From assembly GCA_015520975.1 (NCBI GenBank), contig WAOZ01000187.1, forward strand, positions 1 through 5,801: 5,801 nucleotides of DNA, in the 5' to 3' direction. Every line of letters starts with the position of its first letter. Position 1 is the stretch's first letter. This DNA comes from DHVE2 group archaeon (GTDB lineage: Archaea > Thermoplasmatota > Thermoplasmata > Thermoplasmatales > Aciduliprofundaceae). Position numbers and translations under genes: made by a program. Positions 1-5,137 of this stretch are shown here, in pieces. Below the pieces are notes generated by a model. That model searched no databases and had not been told where the DNA came from. It saw nothing but the letters and a program-made list of their open reading frames with translations.

Positions 1-821
1 CTTTGAGCCGTCAGAGTTTCAATCTCCTTCTCAATTTCATCAATCATTTTTTTATCCTCGGCAATGGTGTGCTCATAGGATTCTATTTCTTTCTGGGCAT
101 CAAGCATGTTGCGCTTTGCTATCTTCGCTTTGATTTCTCTCAATTTATTTTCCAGCTCCTGATATTTCAGCGCCACCGCTCTGTCCTTTTCAAGGACCTC
201 CAGCCTCGATTTTATCTCTTCAAGCAGAACTTCTACACGACCCATATTCTCCTCAACAATCCTTTTCTTATCCTCGGATTTCTTTATTTCCATATCGAAT
301 TTTGTTATGCCTGCAATGTCATCCAGAATGGCCCTGCGTTCCATAGGGGTCATTTCAACAATCCTCGTTATATCGCCCTGCTGAACAAAATTATATCCGT
401 CTGCATCTATGCGGGCATGCATGAGCAGTGATGCGAAGTCCTGTAGCCTCGCTTTTTCGCCATTAATGTAAAAATAGCTGTTATAGCCATCCTCATTGCT
501 GGCTCGTTTTATGTATCTGGTGAGCTTCACCTCATCCTCGTCTATGGGAAGCACACGATCACGATTGTCAAATATCAGGCTAACCCGGCAATAATCGGCA
601 GGTTTTCCATGTTTCCCACCGTTATATATCAGATCAGTTAGCCTCTGCGCACGGATTTTTTTAGAAGATTTTGGCCCGAGCACGAATATTATAGCATCGG
701 TTATATTGCTTTTACCGCTCCCGTTTGGACCGCTGATCGCCGTAAACCCCTCTTTAAACTCTATTCTCGTCTTACGCCCAAACGATTTGAAATTCTCCAG
801 CTCTATGGCTTTAAGATACAT
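1..821 (-). CDS. smc: Chromosome segregation protein SMC, N-terminal part (runs off the left edge)
   Basis: SMC proteins are ATP-driven coiled-coil dimers that organise and help segregate chromosomes. The ATG at 821-819 opens a frame uninterrupted to the window edge (273 codons seen; the family is about 1,150-1,200 residues, so most of the gene lies outside). The start MYLKAIELENFKSFG is the classic SMC opening. Walker A GPNGSGKS is at residues 31-38. The Q-loop segment YNFVQQGDI has its glutamine at about 147, followed by the conserved ERRAILDDIAGI stretch (161-172). From about residue 176 the sequence becomes charged and heptad-like, the beginning of the N-terminal coiled coil. The start is supported by a GGTGATGG ribosome site (825-832, minus strand) ending three bases before the ATG. 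The gene is divergent from the membrane-protein gene at 1041 and has its own BRE/TATA at 908-922. The signature motif, Walker B and hinge are outside the window. Identity is near certain; that the rest of the gene is intact is not known. Confidence 0.97.
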   Translation of the reverse strand, partial: MYLKAIELENFKSFGRKTRIEFKEGFTAISGPNGSGKSNITDAIIFVLGPKSSKKIRAQRLTDLIYNGGKHGKPADYCRVSLIFDNRDRVLPIDEDEVKLTRYIKRASNEDGYNSYFYINGEKARLQDFASLLMHARIDADGYNFVQQGDITRIVEMTPMERRAILDDIAGITKFDMEIKKSEDKKRIVEENMGRVEVLLEEIKSRLEVLEKDRAVALKYQELENKLREIKAKIAKRNMLDAQKEIESYEHTIAEDKKMIDEIEKEIETLTAQ

Positions 822-853
822 ATCCCATCACCTTCTGGCATACCTCATCAAAT

Positions 854-891
854 TGTCGGACATGGTAGAGCATCATGTCCGAAACATGACA
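854..891. promoter_or_regulatory. Putative operator dyads in the smc start/leader region
   Basis: Two related sites lie here. TGTCGGACA (854-862) is a 4+1+4 palindrome within the smc leader. On the minus strand TGTCATGTTTCGGACA (891-876) begins 24 bases after the first base of the smc TATA box, so it covers the predicted start. The inner parts also form a 9-base inverted repeat, TCGGACATG (856-864) against CATGTCCGA (874-882), with a 9-base spacer. The same half-sites occur at 1001-1009, 4798-4817 and 4863-4871. A repressor site is the natural reading. An mRNA hairpin in the smc leader is an alternative, since the 9-base stem would also form in RNA. Confidence 0.55.
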
Positions 892-907
892 GATATTATC
901 AAGCCAA

Positions 908-922
908 TATATAAAGATTTCG
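908..922 (-). promoter_or_regulatory. BRE/TATA promoter of smc
   Basis: On the minus strand CGAAA (922-918) is followed by CTTTATATA (916-908), the same BRE-plus-TATA layout seen at the other two promoters in the window. The expected archaeal start, about 25 bases downstream, falls near 890, giving a 5' leader of roughly 70 bases before the smc ATG. This is unusually long for an archaeal leader and it contains the dyads at 854-891. Seen: the motif and spacing. Inferred: the start point. Confidence 0.72.
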
Positions 923-955
923 TCCAAATTTTCACCTCACCCCTCTATAACAAAT

Positions 956-983
956 ATGGTATTTTACGCGAAACATTTAAATA
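956..983 (+). promoter_or_regulatory. BRE/TATA promoter of the membrane-protein gene
   Basis: ATGGTATTTTACGCGAAA (956-973) leads into TATA box TTTAAATA (976-983), with CGAAA as BRE. Transcription would start near 1001-1006, about 35-40 bases before the ATG at 1041. The 18-base upstream block recurs at 4818-4835 with one mismatch and the same distance to the TATA box, so it may be a regulator-binding or strong-BRE element rather than chance. Confidence 0.72.
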
Positions 984-987
984 GAAG

Positions 988-1012
988 CATGTCATATGTT
1001 TGTCTGACAAAC
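988..1012 (+). promoter_or_regulatory. Putative operator over the transcription start of the membrane-protein gene
   Basis: CATGTCATATG (988-998) is followed by TTTGTCTGACAA. The segment GTTTGTC-T-GACAAAC (998-1012) is a perfect 7+1+7 palindrome, with its TGTC beginning 25 bases after the first TATA base. Bases 988-1010 match 4796-4818 at 20 of 23 positions. A factor bound here would cover the start site, which suggests repression. The regulator is unknown. Confidence 0.65.
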
Positions 1013-1040
1013 GACATACACATGTTGTGAGGTGATGAGA

Positions 1041-1760
1041 ATGAAAAGATATCCATACAGTCTGGGCGAAGCCGTTAGTTACGCTTTCGTGCTCACTGTT
1101 TCATTATGGTGGATTCCGGTAGTAGGTCCCATGCTAATCGGCTATCTCACGGGCAGAAAAGCCGGTGGCCCGATTAAGGGTCTGATTGCAATGTCTGTGC
1201 CAATAATAGCGTATTTCTTCGCAATTTACGCGATCGGCGTTGGATGGATTCATGTACCACCCATCGTGTCATCATACTTTTCCGGCTCTATACTGGGCGC
1301 ACTTGGAAACGAGGCCATAATACCTTACATAAAACAGAGTACCACAGTGGCAATATCTGTTGGAACAAACATAGAGCAGTATCTCTACTATGCACCGCCG
1401 TCCTTCTTTATCATGTTCTCATTTGCATTTATAGGCGGGGCGATGAGCAGACAGATCATACTTGAAAAGGGCATATACCCTGAAATAAAAAGAAGAATTC
1501 CGCTCAGACGAAAAAGCGTTACGAAGAAGGATATCCCACAAACTAGTATTTCGGGAAGCGCTGTGAGATTCCCCATCAATAATAAAGTACACCACCATAC
1601 TTTGCCACGCAAGAAAGCAGGTCGTCAGATTAACAGTGCGGAAATCCCCAAAAAGAAAAATGGAATCAAAGGCAAAATGGTAATACATGTAATGGATGAA
1701 CCCAAGCCCGTGATGATTAAAAAGAAACCTAAAAAGAAGCACGGTATAGTGTTCCTATGA
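1041..1760 (+). CDS. Membrane protein with three predicted helices and a long basic C-terminal tail, function unknown
   Basis: A 239-residue protein that I do not recognise as a named family. The start is the ATG at 1041: the upstream GAGGTGAT (1029-1036) is a good ribosome site four bases away, while an in-frame GTG at 1032 lies inside that site and is unlikely. Hydrophobic segments lie at about residues 12-36, 47-68 and 117-135. The first two are joined by a short Gly/Lys-rich turn (GYLTGRKAGGPIKG, 34-47), reminiscent of small archaeal Gly-rich membrane proteins. Residues 69-116 would form an outside loop. Residues 136-239 form a roughly 100-residue tail rich in Lys/Arg, ending with IKKKPKKKHGIVFL; by the positive-inside rule it is cytoplasmic. 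A DNA-, RNA- or membrane-surface-binding role is possible but not shown. It diverges from smc, shares operator-like sites with it, and overlaps the DUF429 gene by ATGA, suggesting translational coupling. Confidence 0.85.
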   Translation: MKRYPYSLGEAVSYAFVLTVSLWWIPVVGPMLIGYLTGRKAGGPIKGLIAMSVPIIAYFFAIYAIGVGWIHVPPIVSSYFSGSILGALGNEAIIPYIKQSTTVAISVGTNIEQYLYYAPPSFFIMFSFAFIGGAMSRQIILEKGIYPEIKRRIPLRRKSVTKKDIPQTSISGSAVRFPINNKVHHHTLPRKKAGRQINSAEIPKKKNGIKGKMVIHVMDEPKPVMIKKKPKKKHGIVFL

Positions 1761-2285
1761 AAGTCGCGGGCATAGATCTTGCAGCCAAAAAAGATAACAT
1801 CACAGGGCTCTGCATAATAGAGGAAAAAAGAATAATCACTGACAGAAAAAAAATCTGATGAAGATATACTTTCATTTATTTTTTCAAACAGCCCTGCCGT
1901 GGTGGCCATCGATGCCCCACTGACCTTATCAACCACGAGATACGCCGAAAAGTATCTTAAAAGATACGGAGCGATGAGTTTGAAAATACCGTGGATAAGA
2001 AATCTTGCAATCAGAGGTATGAGAATTGCCAAAAATATAAAAGAACATAAAATAGAGGTGATTGAGGTTTTTCCAACGGCCATCGCAAAGATTTTGAAAT
2101 TTTACCAAAAACCCAAGAAAAATATGGCTGAGTATTTCGTGGATCAGGGATTCTCCTTTGAAAATGATGTGAAAAATGAGCATGAAATAGATGCGGTGAT
2201 CGCAGCATACACCGCTCTGCTTTATCTTGAAAATAAAACACATAGCATAGACGGAGTGATAATCCCGAAAAAATTGCTTAAATAA
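1757..2285 (+). pseudogene. DUF429-type RNase H-fold protein, frameshifted in an A8 run
   Basis: The ATG at 1757 overlaps the preceding stop (ATGA). Frame 1 gives MKVAGIDLAAKKDNITGLCI and stops at a TGA at 1856-1858. Removing one A from the eight-A run at 1846-1853 joins it to the frame ending at TAA 2283-2285, giving about 175 residues with no other break. The joined protein has the features of the DUF429 family (predicted RNase H-fold nucleases): GIDLAA at residues 5-10, where the Asp starts the first strand; AVVAIDAPLT, with a second acidic residue; and HEIDAVIAAYTALLY near the C-terminus, with a conserved Asp. Function in the family is not well established. The lesion could be a real inactivating insertion, a sequencing error in the homopolymer, or a slippage site that restores the full product by dropping one A. 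No promoter is seen between this gene and the one before it, so they are probably co-transcribed. Confidence 0.8.
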
Positions 2286-2286
2286 T
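2270..2286 (+). promoter_or_regulatory. Probable promoter of the mscS-mazG unit
   Basis: CCGAAAAAATTGC leads into TTAAATA (2279-2285), overlapping the DUF429 stop codon. A start 25-28 bases downstream lands at about 2304-2307, at the mscS ATG, which has no convincing ribosome site. This fits a leaderless transcript. It is inferred from spacing only. Confidence 0.45.
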
Positions 2287-2306
2287 AAAACCACATATAT
2301 GGAAGT

Positions 2307-3122
2307 ATGGATGTGGTCTCGCTCATAAGCTCCGAATATGCAATCAAAACAATAACGCTTGGCTTGGGAATCGCGATTCTGTACATCATATATCGCCTTG
2401 TACTAAGTAGACTTGAAAAAACGCTCAGAGTTAAAAGTGTGAAAAAAAGTGTCATTTATTCATCTCGAAAATTTGTGCGCATAATTTTTTACATCATCGC
2501 TTTCATGCTGATCGTTGCCACATATGGCATCAATCCCTCAGATGTGCTTCTCAATGCGACAATAATCGCAGCTGCTCTAACTCTCGCCGCATCTCAATTA
2601 ATTTCTGATTTACTCGCTGGGATTTACATAGCAATCGCCAAACCGTTTGAGCTCGGTGATAGAGTGGAAATCGCTGGCATATACGGAGATGTGGTGGATA
2701 TAGGGCTTATGAGCACGAAAATAAGAAAATGGGACAGGAATGTTATAACTCTACCATCCACGATGATAATGAGTGAAATCGTGCAGAACTACGATGAGGA
2801 CAAAACTGGGTTCATAGCGAATGCCAAGATACCTGTGTCGTATAGCACGGATTTTGAAAAGGCATTTAGGCTCATGGAAGATGCCGTGGAGATTTCAAAG
2901 AAAAACTGCGAATACATTATTGATGATGACTCCGGCGACACACCCTGGGTGTGCTTCGGTGATAGAGATAGATGGGTAGTGTGGCTTGAAGTGTATTTTT
3001 TGGTTAAAAATGTGAGAAACAGATACGACGCAGAGAGGGAGGTTATGAAGAATATCCAAAAACTGTTCAGAGATAACGGCATAAAAATGGGGATGCATAG
3101 TTTGGATCTGGCAAAAATGTAA
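2307..3122 (+). CDS. mscS: MscS-family mechanosensitive ion channel
   Basis: Small-conductance mechanosensitive channels open under membrane tension and release solutes during osmotic downshock. The protein has 271 residues, close to the compact MscS size. Hydrophobic helices lie at about 16-35 and 56-74. The pore-lining third helix at about 83-110 (small-residue pattern IIAAALTLAASQLISDLLAG) is followed by the family hallmark KPFELGD (112-118). The beta domain (RVEIAGIYGDVVDIGLMSTKI, then ITLPSTMIMSEIVQNY) matches the usual RxxxGxxGxVxxI and LPNxxxxxxxIxN pattern, with Ser in place of the common Asn in LPN. The rest is the alpha/beta cytoplasmic vestibule. The ATG at 2307 has no clear ribosome site but sits at the predicted transcription start, so translation may be leaderless. 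The mazG gene follows after 18 bases. Which physiological ion or solute it passes cannot be read from the sequence. Confidence 0.95.
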   Translation: MDVVSLISSEYAIKTITLGLGIAILYIIYRLVLSRLEKTLRVKSVKKSVIYSSRKFVRIIFYIIAFMLIVATYGINPSDVLLNATIIAAALTLAASQLISDLLAGIYIAIAKPFELGDRVEIAGIYGDVVDIGLMSTKIRKWDRNVITLPSTMIMSEIVQNYDEDKTGFIANAKIPVSYSTDFEKAFRLMEDAVEISKKNCEYIIDDDSGDTPWVCFGDRDRWVVWLEVYFLVKNVRNRYDAEREVMKNIQKLFRDNGIKMGMHSLDLAKM

Positions 3123-3140
3123 AAATACGAATCCGCATTA

Positions 3141-3404
3141 ATGAAAAATATGGAGATAAAAGAAGCTCAGGAAATAATCAGAAAAATGTACGGTGAGAAG
3201 GATTCAAAGAGGGGAATCTATCCAAACTTGGTATGGCTGGGAGAGGAACTCGGAGAGCTGTTCAAGGCTGTCAGGGAAGGTCATGGAATTGAAGAGGAAA
3301 TTGCGGATGTTTTCGCATGGCTTTTATCAGTGGCAAATGTGCTGGGACTCGATGTGGAAGAATGCTTTAAAAACAAATACATCAGGTTAAAATCTCCTCC
3401 TTAG
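3141..3404 (+). CDS. Short MazG-type nucleotide pyrophosphohydrolase
   Basis: MazG-fold enzymes hydrolyse (d)NTPs to monophosphate and pyrophosphate, clearing excess or damaged nucleotides. The 87-residue protein is a single-domain form. The metal-binding EExxE motif is E35-E36-L-G-E39 in WLGEELGELFKAV, and the second part is EEEIADVFAWLLSVAN, with E53 and D56 forming ExxD. The order and spacing fit the all-alpha NTP-PPase superfamily. The ATG at 3141 is used here; an in-frame ATG at 3150 is also possible, and neither has a visible ribosome site, so reinitiation after mscS (18 bases upstream) is likely. The tail (KNKYIRLKSPP) is short and lacks the Cys-rich ending common in archaeal relatives. 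Its last 23 bases overlap, tail to tail, the gene on the opposite strand. The substrate cannot be told from the sequence. Confidence 0.9.
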   Translation: MKNMEIKEAQEIIRKMYGEKDSKRGIYPNLVWLGEELGELFKAVREGHGIEEEIADVFAWLLSVANVLGLDVEECFKNKYIRLKSPP

Positions 3405-3962
3405 TTATATCCCGCAGATCAATAATATCATCAACGAATGTTGCCGCCTGGCTGAACTCCACATCATCAAGTTCTTTATCAAGCATAAAAATTATACCTA
3501 CAAGACCAAAAAGCCGTATTTCGTTGGTTATCATTCTGAGAAATTTGATAAAGGATTGGTAAGTGTTATATGCCAGAAATGTGCTCACAGATTCAATGTA
3601 AACAAAATTTCTCTCTCCGTTTAACATCTTCAATCCATGTTTGATTGCTCCTTCCAGCAACAGCAGCGATGGTTCGTTCAGATAGATAACATTATCCTTT
3701 TCTTCAGGATATTTTATTGATGCTGTTATACAATCTATGAAAAATAATTTGGATATATCCACACCCATCTTTTTCAGTCTGCTTTCAACAGAGGTATGCG
3801 GGATGTTGAGTGCAACATAGATCCCTTCTGTATCACCATCCTTTAAAAGATGCGCTACTATGGCGTATCCCAGTGCGCTTCTCAACTCTGCCTTGGTGAG
3901 TACCATCACTATTTTTGCTTCGTCGATTATTTCCTCAATTATTTTTTCAGTTTATCGCTCAT
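3382..3962 (-). pseudogene. RecA/KaiC-like protein without Walker A, frameshifted near its start
   Basis: The long open part (GTG at 3909 to TGA at 3384-3382) gives 175 residues, but coding character extends upstream in the same frame (IIEEIIDEAKIVMVLTKAEL) to a stop at 3954-3952, with no standard start codon. An ATG at 3962, overlapping the upstream stop as ATGA, opens MSDKLKK and then stops. Adding one A to the A6 run (T6 on plus, 3942-3947) fuses the two as MSDKLKKIIEEIIDEAKIVM, about 193 residues. The fold looks RecA/KaiC-like: TEGIYVALNIPHTSVESRLK, then KLFFIDC, then NFVYIESVSTFLAYN at the Walker B place, with Glu instead of Asp. Where Walker A would be (LTKAELRS) there is no GK[ST], so ATP binding is doubtful even in the repaired form. 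Such ATPase-like partners often sit beside an active KaiC-like gene, as here. Function unknown. A GTG start at 3909, giving a truncated protein, is the alternative reading. Confidence 0.68.
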
Positions 3963-4655
3963 AGTTTTATTCCATCTTCCCGAATGTGAAACGGCATCCA
4001 ATATGTCGGATGATTAAACCCGTATCTCTTCACTATTTTGAGCGCACGCATATGCATATTCTCATGTTCCATAAAATTCATAAGTATAGTCGCTTCGCTG
4101 AAATTTCGCATCTCACCGCATTTTCCGCGTATGTTAAGATCCATTTCCTCAATTAAAAGAGTTGCTATTTTGTGTTTATGGAAAAATCTGATCCATGTGG
4201 CACCGAGATACCTGAACATGGATGTGTCTCCAATTATTTTCTCTATCGTAGTGAGACTATCTATCACCAGTCTGTCTATGTGTTTTTTCATATTCAAACT
4301 CTCGTCAAAAAACTCAGGCATTATCAGATGAAAAATCTTCAGAATCTTTTCTTTCGTAAATGGGATGAGATCTCTGGGGCTTATGTACATATCATACCAT
4401 TTTATTCTATCCACGACATCTTTGAGGAATGCCATATCCCTGTAATAAACAACTATGGCTTTTGATGGCACTGTTGTTGAAATTATACACGCATGTCTCT
4501 CCGTTTCTCGCCCCCTCCGCGAGCCATTGCACAGCCAGGATGGTTTTTCAGATACCAGACGGCCCAACTATAAGAGACATACCATTTCGCGGAAAACCAC
4601 CGCCCAGTGCTTCATCTAGTTTTTTAATACCTGTAGGAGCAACTGGAACTTTCAT
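3959..4655 (-). pseudogene. KaiC-like RecA-superfamily ATPase, broken by a stop in Walker A and a frameshift
   Basis: The ATG at 4655 begins KVPVAPTGIKKLDEALGGGF, the standard opening of archaeal KaiC/RadA-like ATPases, and continues to the P-loop GPSGI. The next codon is TGA (4550-4548), where the family has Gly of GK[ST]; KTILAVQWLAEGARNGETCVY follows in the same frame. One extra base at about 4484-4485 then shifts the frame, after which the sequence is open to TGA 3961-3959. Repaired length is about 231 residues, a single KaiC domain. Walker B is RLVIDSLTT (about 128-136), and the C-terminal block (HMRALKIVKRYGFNHPTYW, then FHIREDGIKL) matches the KaiC domain end, including the basic residues that contact ATP. 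Members of this family are signalling or scaffold ATPases in archaea, ArlH being one motility example; no specific role can be assigned. The stop codon overlaps the next gene's ATG (ATGA). As read, only a 35-residue peptide would be made, so it is called a pseudogene unless the lesions are sequencing errors. Confidence 0.82.
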
Positions 4656-4679
4656 ATTTTATAAAGTCCCTATAAATTG

Positions 4680-4692
4680 ATTTAAATTTTTC
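4680..4692 (-). promoter_or_regulatory. Probable promoter of the KaiC-like gene pair
   Basis: On the minus strand AGAAA AATTTAAAT places ATTTAAAT at 4687-4680. A start about 25 bases on would be near 4660, only a few bases before the ATG at 4655, which has no ribosome site. This points to a short-leader or leaderless transcript. The surroundings are very AT-rich, so the box is not unique. Confidence 0.4.
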
Positions 4693-4795
4693 TTTCTGAT
4701 TATCATCAAACGATACAAAGCCATTGATTTTTTTATTTGTGCATACTCACAGCATATAGAATTTTTATGATACAAAATTCATTAATCCACCGGTT

Positions 4796-4818
4796 CATGT
4801 CATATGATTTTCGGACAA
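4796..4818 (+). promoter_or_regulatory. Upstream copy of the putative operator
   Basis: CATGTCATATG (4796-4806) followed by ATTTTCGGACAA matches the site at 988-1010 at 20 of 23 positions and the smc site at the TGTCAT and TTTCGGACA ends. It abuts the conserved ATGGTATTTTAC block, so it lies just upstream of BRE/TATA, while a second copy lies downstream at the transcription start. The TGTC starts of the two copies (4798 and 4852) are 54 bases apart, about five helical turns, which would allow cooperative binding or looping across the core promoter. Confidence 0.55.
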
Positions 4819-4845
4819 TGGTATTTTACACGAAAGGTTTATATA
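4818..4845 (+). promoter_or_regulatory. BRE/TATA promoter of the 65-residue protein gene
   Basis: ATGGTATTTTACACGAAA (4818-4835) precedes TATA box TTTATATA (4838-4845). The arrangement is base-for-base equivalent to 956-983 upstream of the membrane-protein gene. The predicted start is about 4863-4868, giving a leader of about 30 bases. Confidence 0.74.
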
Positions 4846-4850
4846 TGAAT

Positions 4851-4873
4851 ATGTCATACTAATGTCAGACAAA
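4851..4873 (+). promoter_or_regulatory. Putative operator over the transcription start of the 65-residue protein gene
   Basis: ATGTCATA (4851-4858) and the palindrome TGTC-A-GACA (4863-4871) sit 13 and 25 bases after the first TATA base, the same offsets as ATGTCATA (989) and TGTCTGACA (1001) in the other promoter. The position over the start site suggests repression by a dimeric factor. Confidence 0.62.
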
Positions 4874-4895
4874 AATATGACAGGAGGTTGTTAAG

Positions 4896-5093
4896 ATGAG
4901 TGGAAGAATACCCAAAATGCCGAAAAGAGTGGAAGAGTGGATGAGAAAGCATTCCGTTGAAGATCTTGAAGCAGCAATGTGGGAACTGGAGGGGAGAAAA
5001 GCAGAGCTGGTGGCAGAGATACTCTCGCTCATTTACGAGATGACCGATGACATAGTTGGTGTGGGCATTCCAGAAATAGAGGCCCTCGCATAA
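4896..5093 (+). CDS. Small helical protein of unknown function (65 residues)
   Basis: The start ATG at 4896 is fixed by a strong ribosome site AGGAGGT (4882-4888) seven bases upstream, the best in the window. I do not recognise the family. A basic N-terminus (MSGRIPKMPKRVEEWMRK, about residues 1-18) is followed by an acidic, helix-prone stretch (VEDLEAAMWELEGRKAELVAEIL, about 21-43) and a more hydrophobic end (SLIYEMTDDIVGVGIPEIEALA). There is no signal peptide, metal site or obvious helix-turn-helix. Good initiation signals, a defined promoter, a T-rich terminator right after the stop, and ordinary codon use make it a real, singly transcribed gene. Its promoter is a near copy of the one for the membrane protein at 1041, so the two are probably expressed under the same condition. 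A small adaptor, inhibitor or structural peptide is conceivable; no function is claimed. Confidence 0.83.
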   Translation: MSGRIPKMPKRVEEWMRKHSVEDLEAAMWELEGRKAELVAEILSLIYEMTDDIVGVGIPEIEALA

Positions 5094-5095
5094 TC

Positions 5096-5111
5096 ATTTT
5101 TATTTTTTATT
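5096..5111 (+). terminator. T-rich archaeal terminator after the small gene
   Basis: CATTTTTATTTTTTATT begins two bases after the stop codon. Runs of five and six T in the transcript direction are the usual intrinsic termination signal of archaeal RNA polymerase. No hairpin is needed or seen. Confidence 0.6.
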
Positions 5112-5123
5112 GATGGCTTTGAG

Positions 5124-5137
5124 GATGTCAAGTTAAG
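5124..5137 (+). repeat. Left candidate terminal inverted repeat of the IS remnant
   Basis: GATGTCAAGTTAAG pairs imperfectly (11 of 14) with the complement of 5778-5791. It sits at the 3' end of the transposase frame. The match is modest in an AT-rich region, so the call rests partly on its position. Confidence 0.4.

Noticed and set aside
3..431. Open frame of 142 codons on the plus strand at the left edge
   Set aside because: It lies wholly antisense to the clearly coding SMC N-terminus and its protein has no recognisable features.
856..882. 9-base inverted repeat as an intrinsic terminator or riboswitch
   Set aside because: There is no T run after it and no aptamer-like conserved core; its half-sites recur at other promoters, so a protein-binding dyad is the better reading.
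1032..1040. GTG at 1032 as start of the membrane protein
   Set aside because: It falls inside the GAGGTGAT ribosome site; the ATG at 1041 has proper spacing from that site.
1625..2294. Long minus-strand open frames opposite the membrane-protein and DUF429 genes
   Set aside because: They are antisense to recognisable coding sequence, lack start signals and have shadow-like hydrophobic composition.
4548..4550. TGA read as selenocysteine or glycine
   Set aside because: The family has Gly here, not Cys; no SECIS-like structure is evident, and TGA ends other genes in the window, so genome-wide recoding is unlikely.
4429..4680. Plus-strand frame of 83 codons across the KaiC-like start
   Set aside because: The minus strand here carries the KaiC opening and P-loop, so this is a shadow frame exposed by the lesions.
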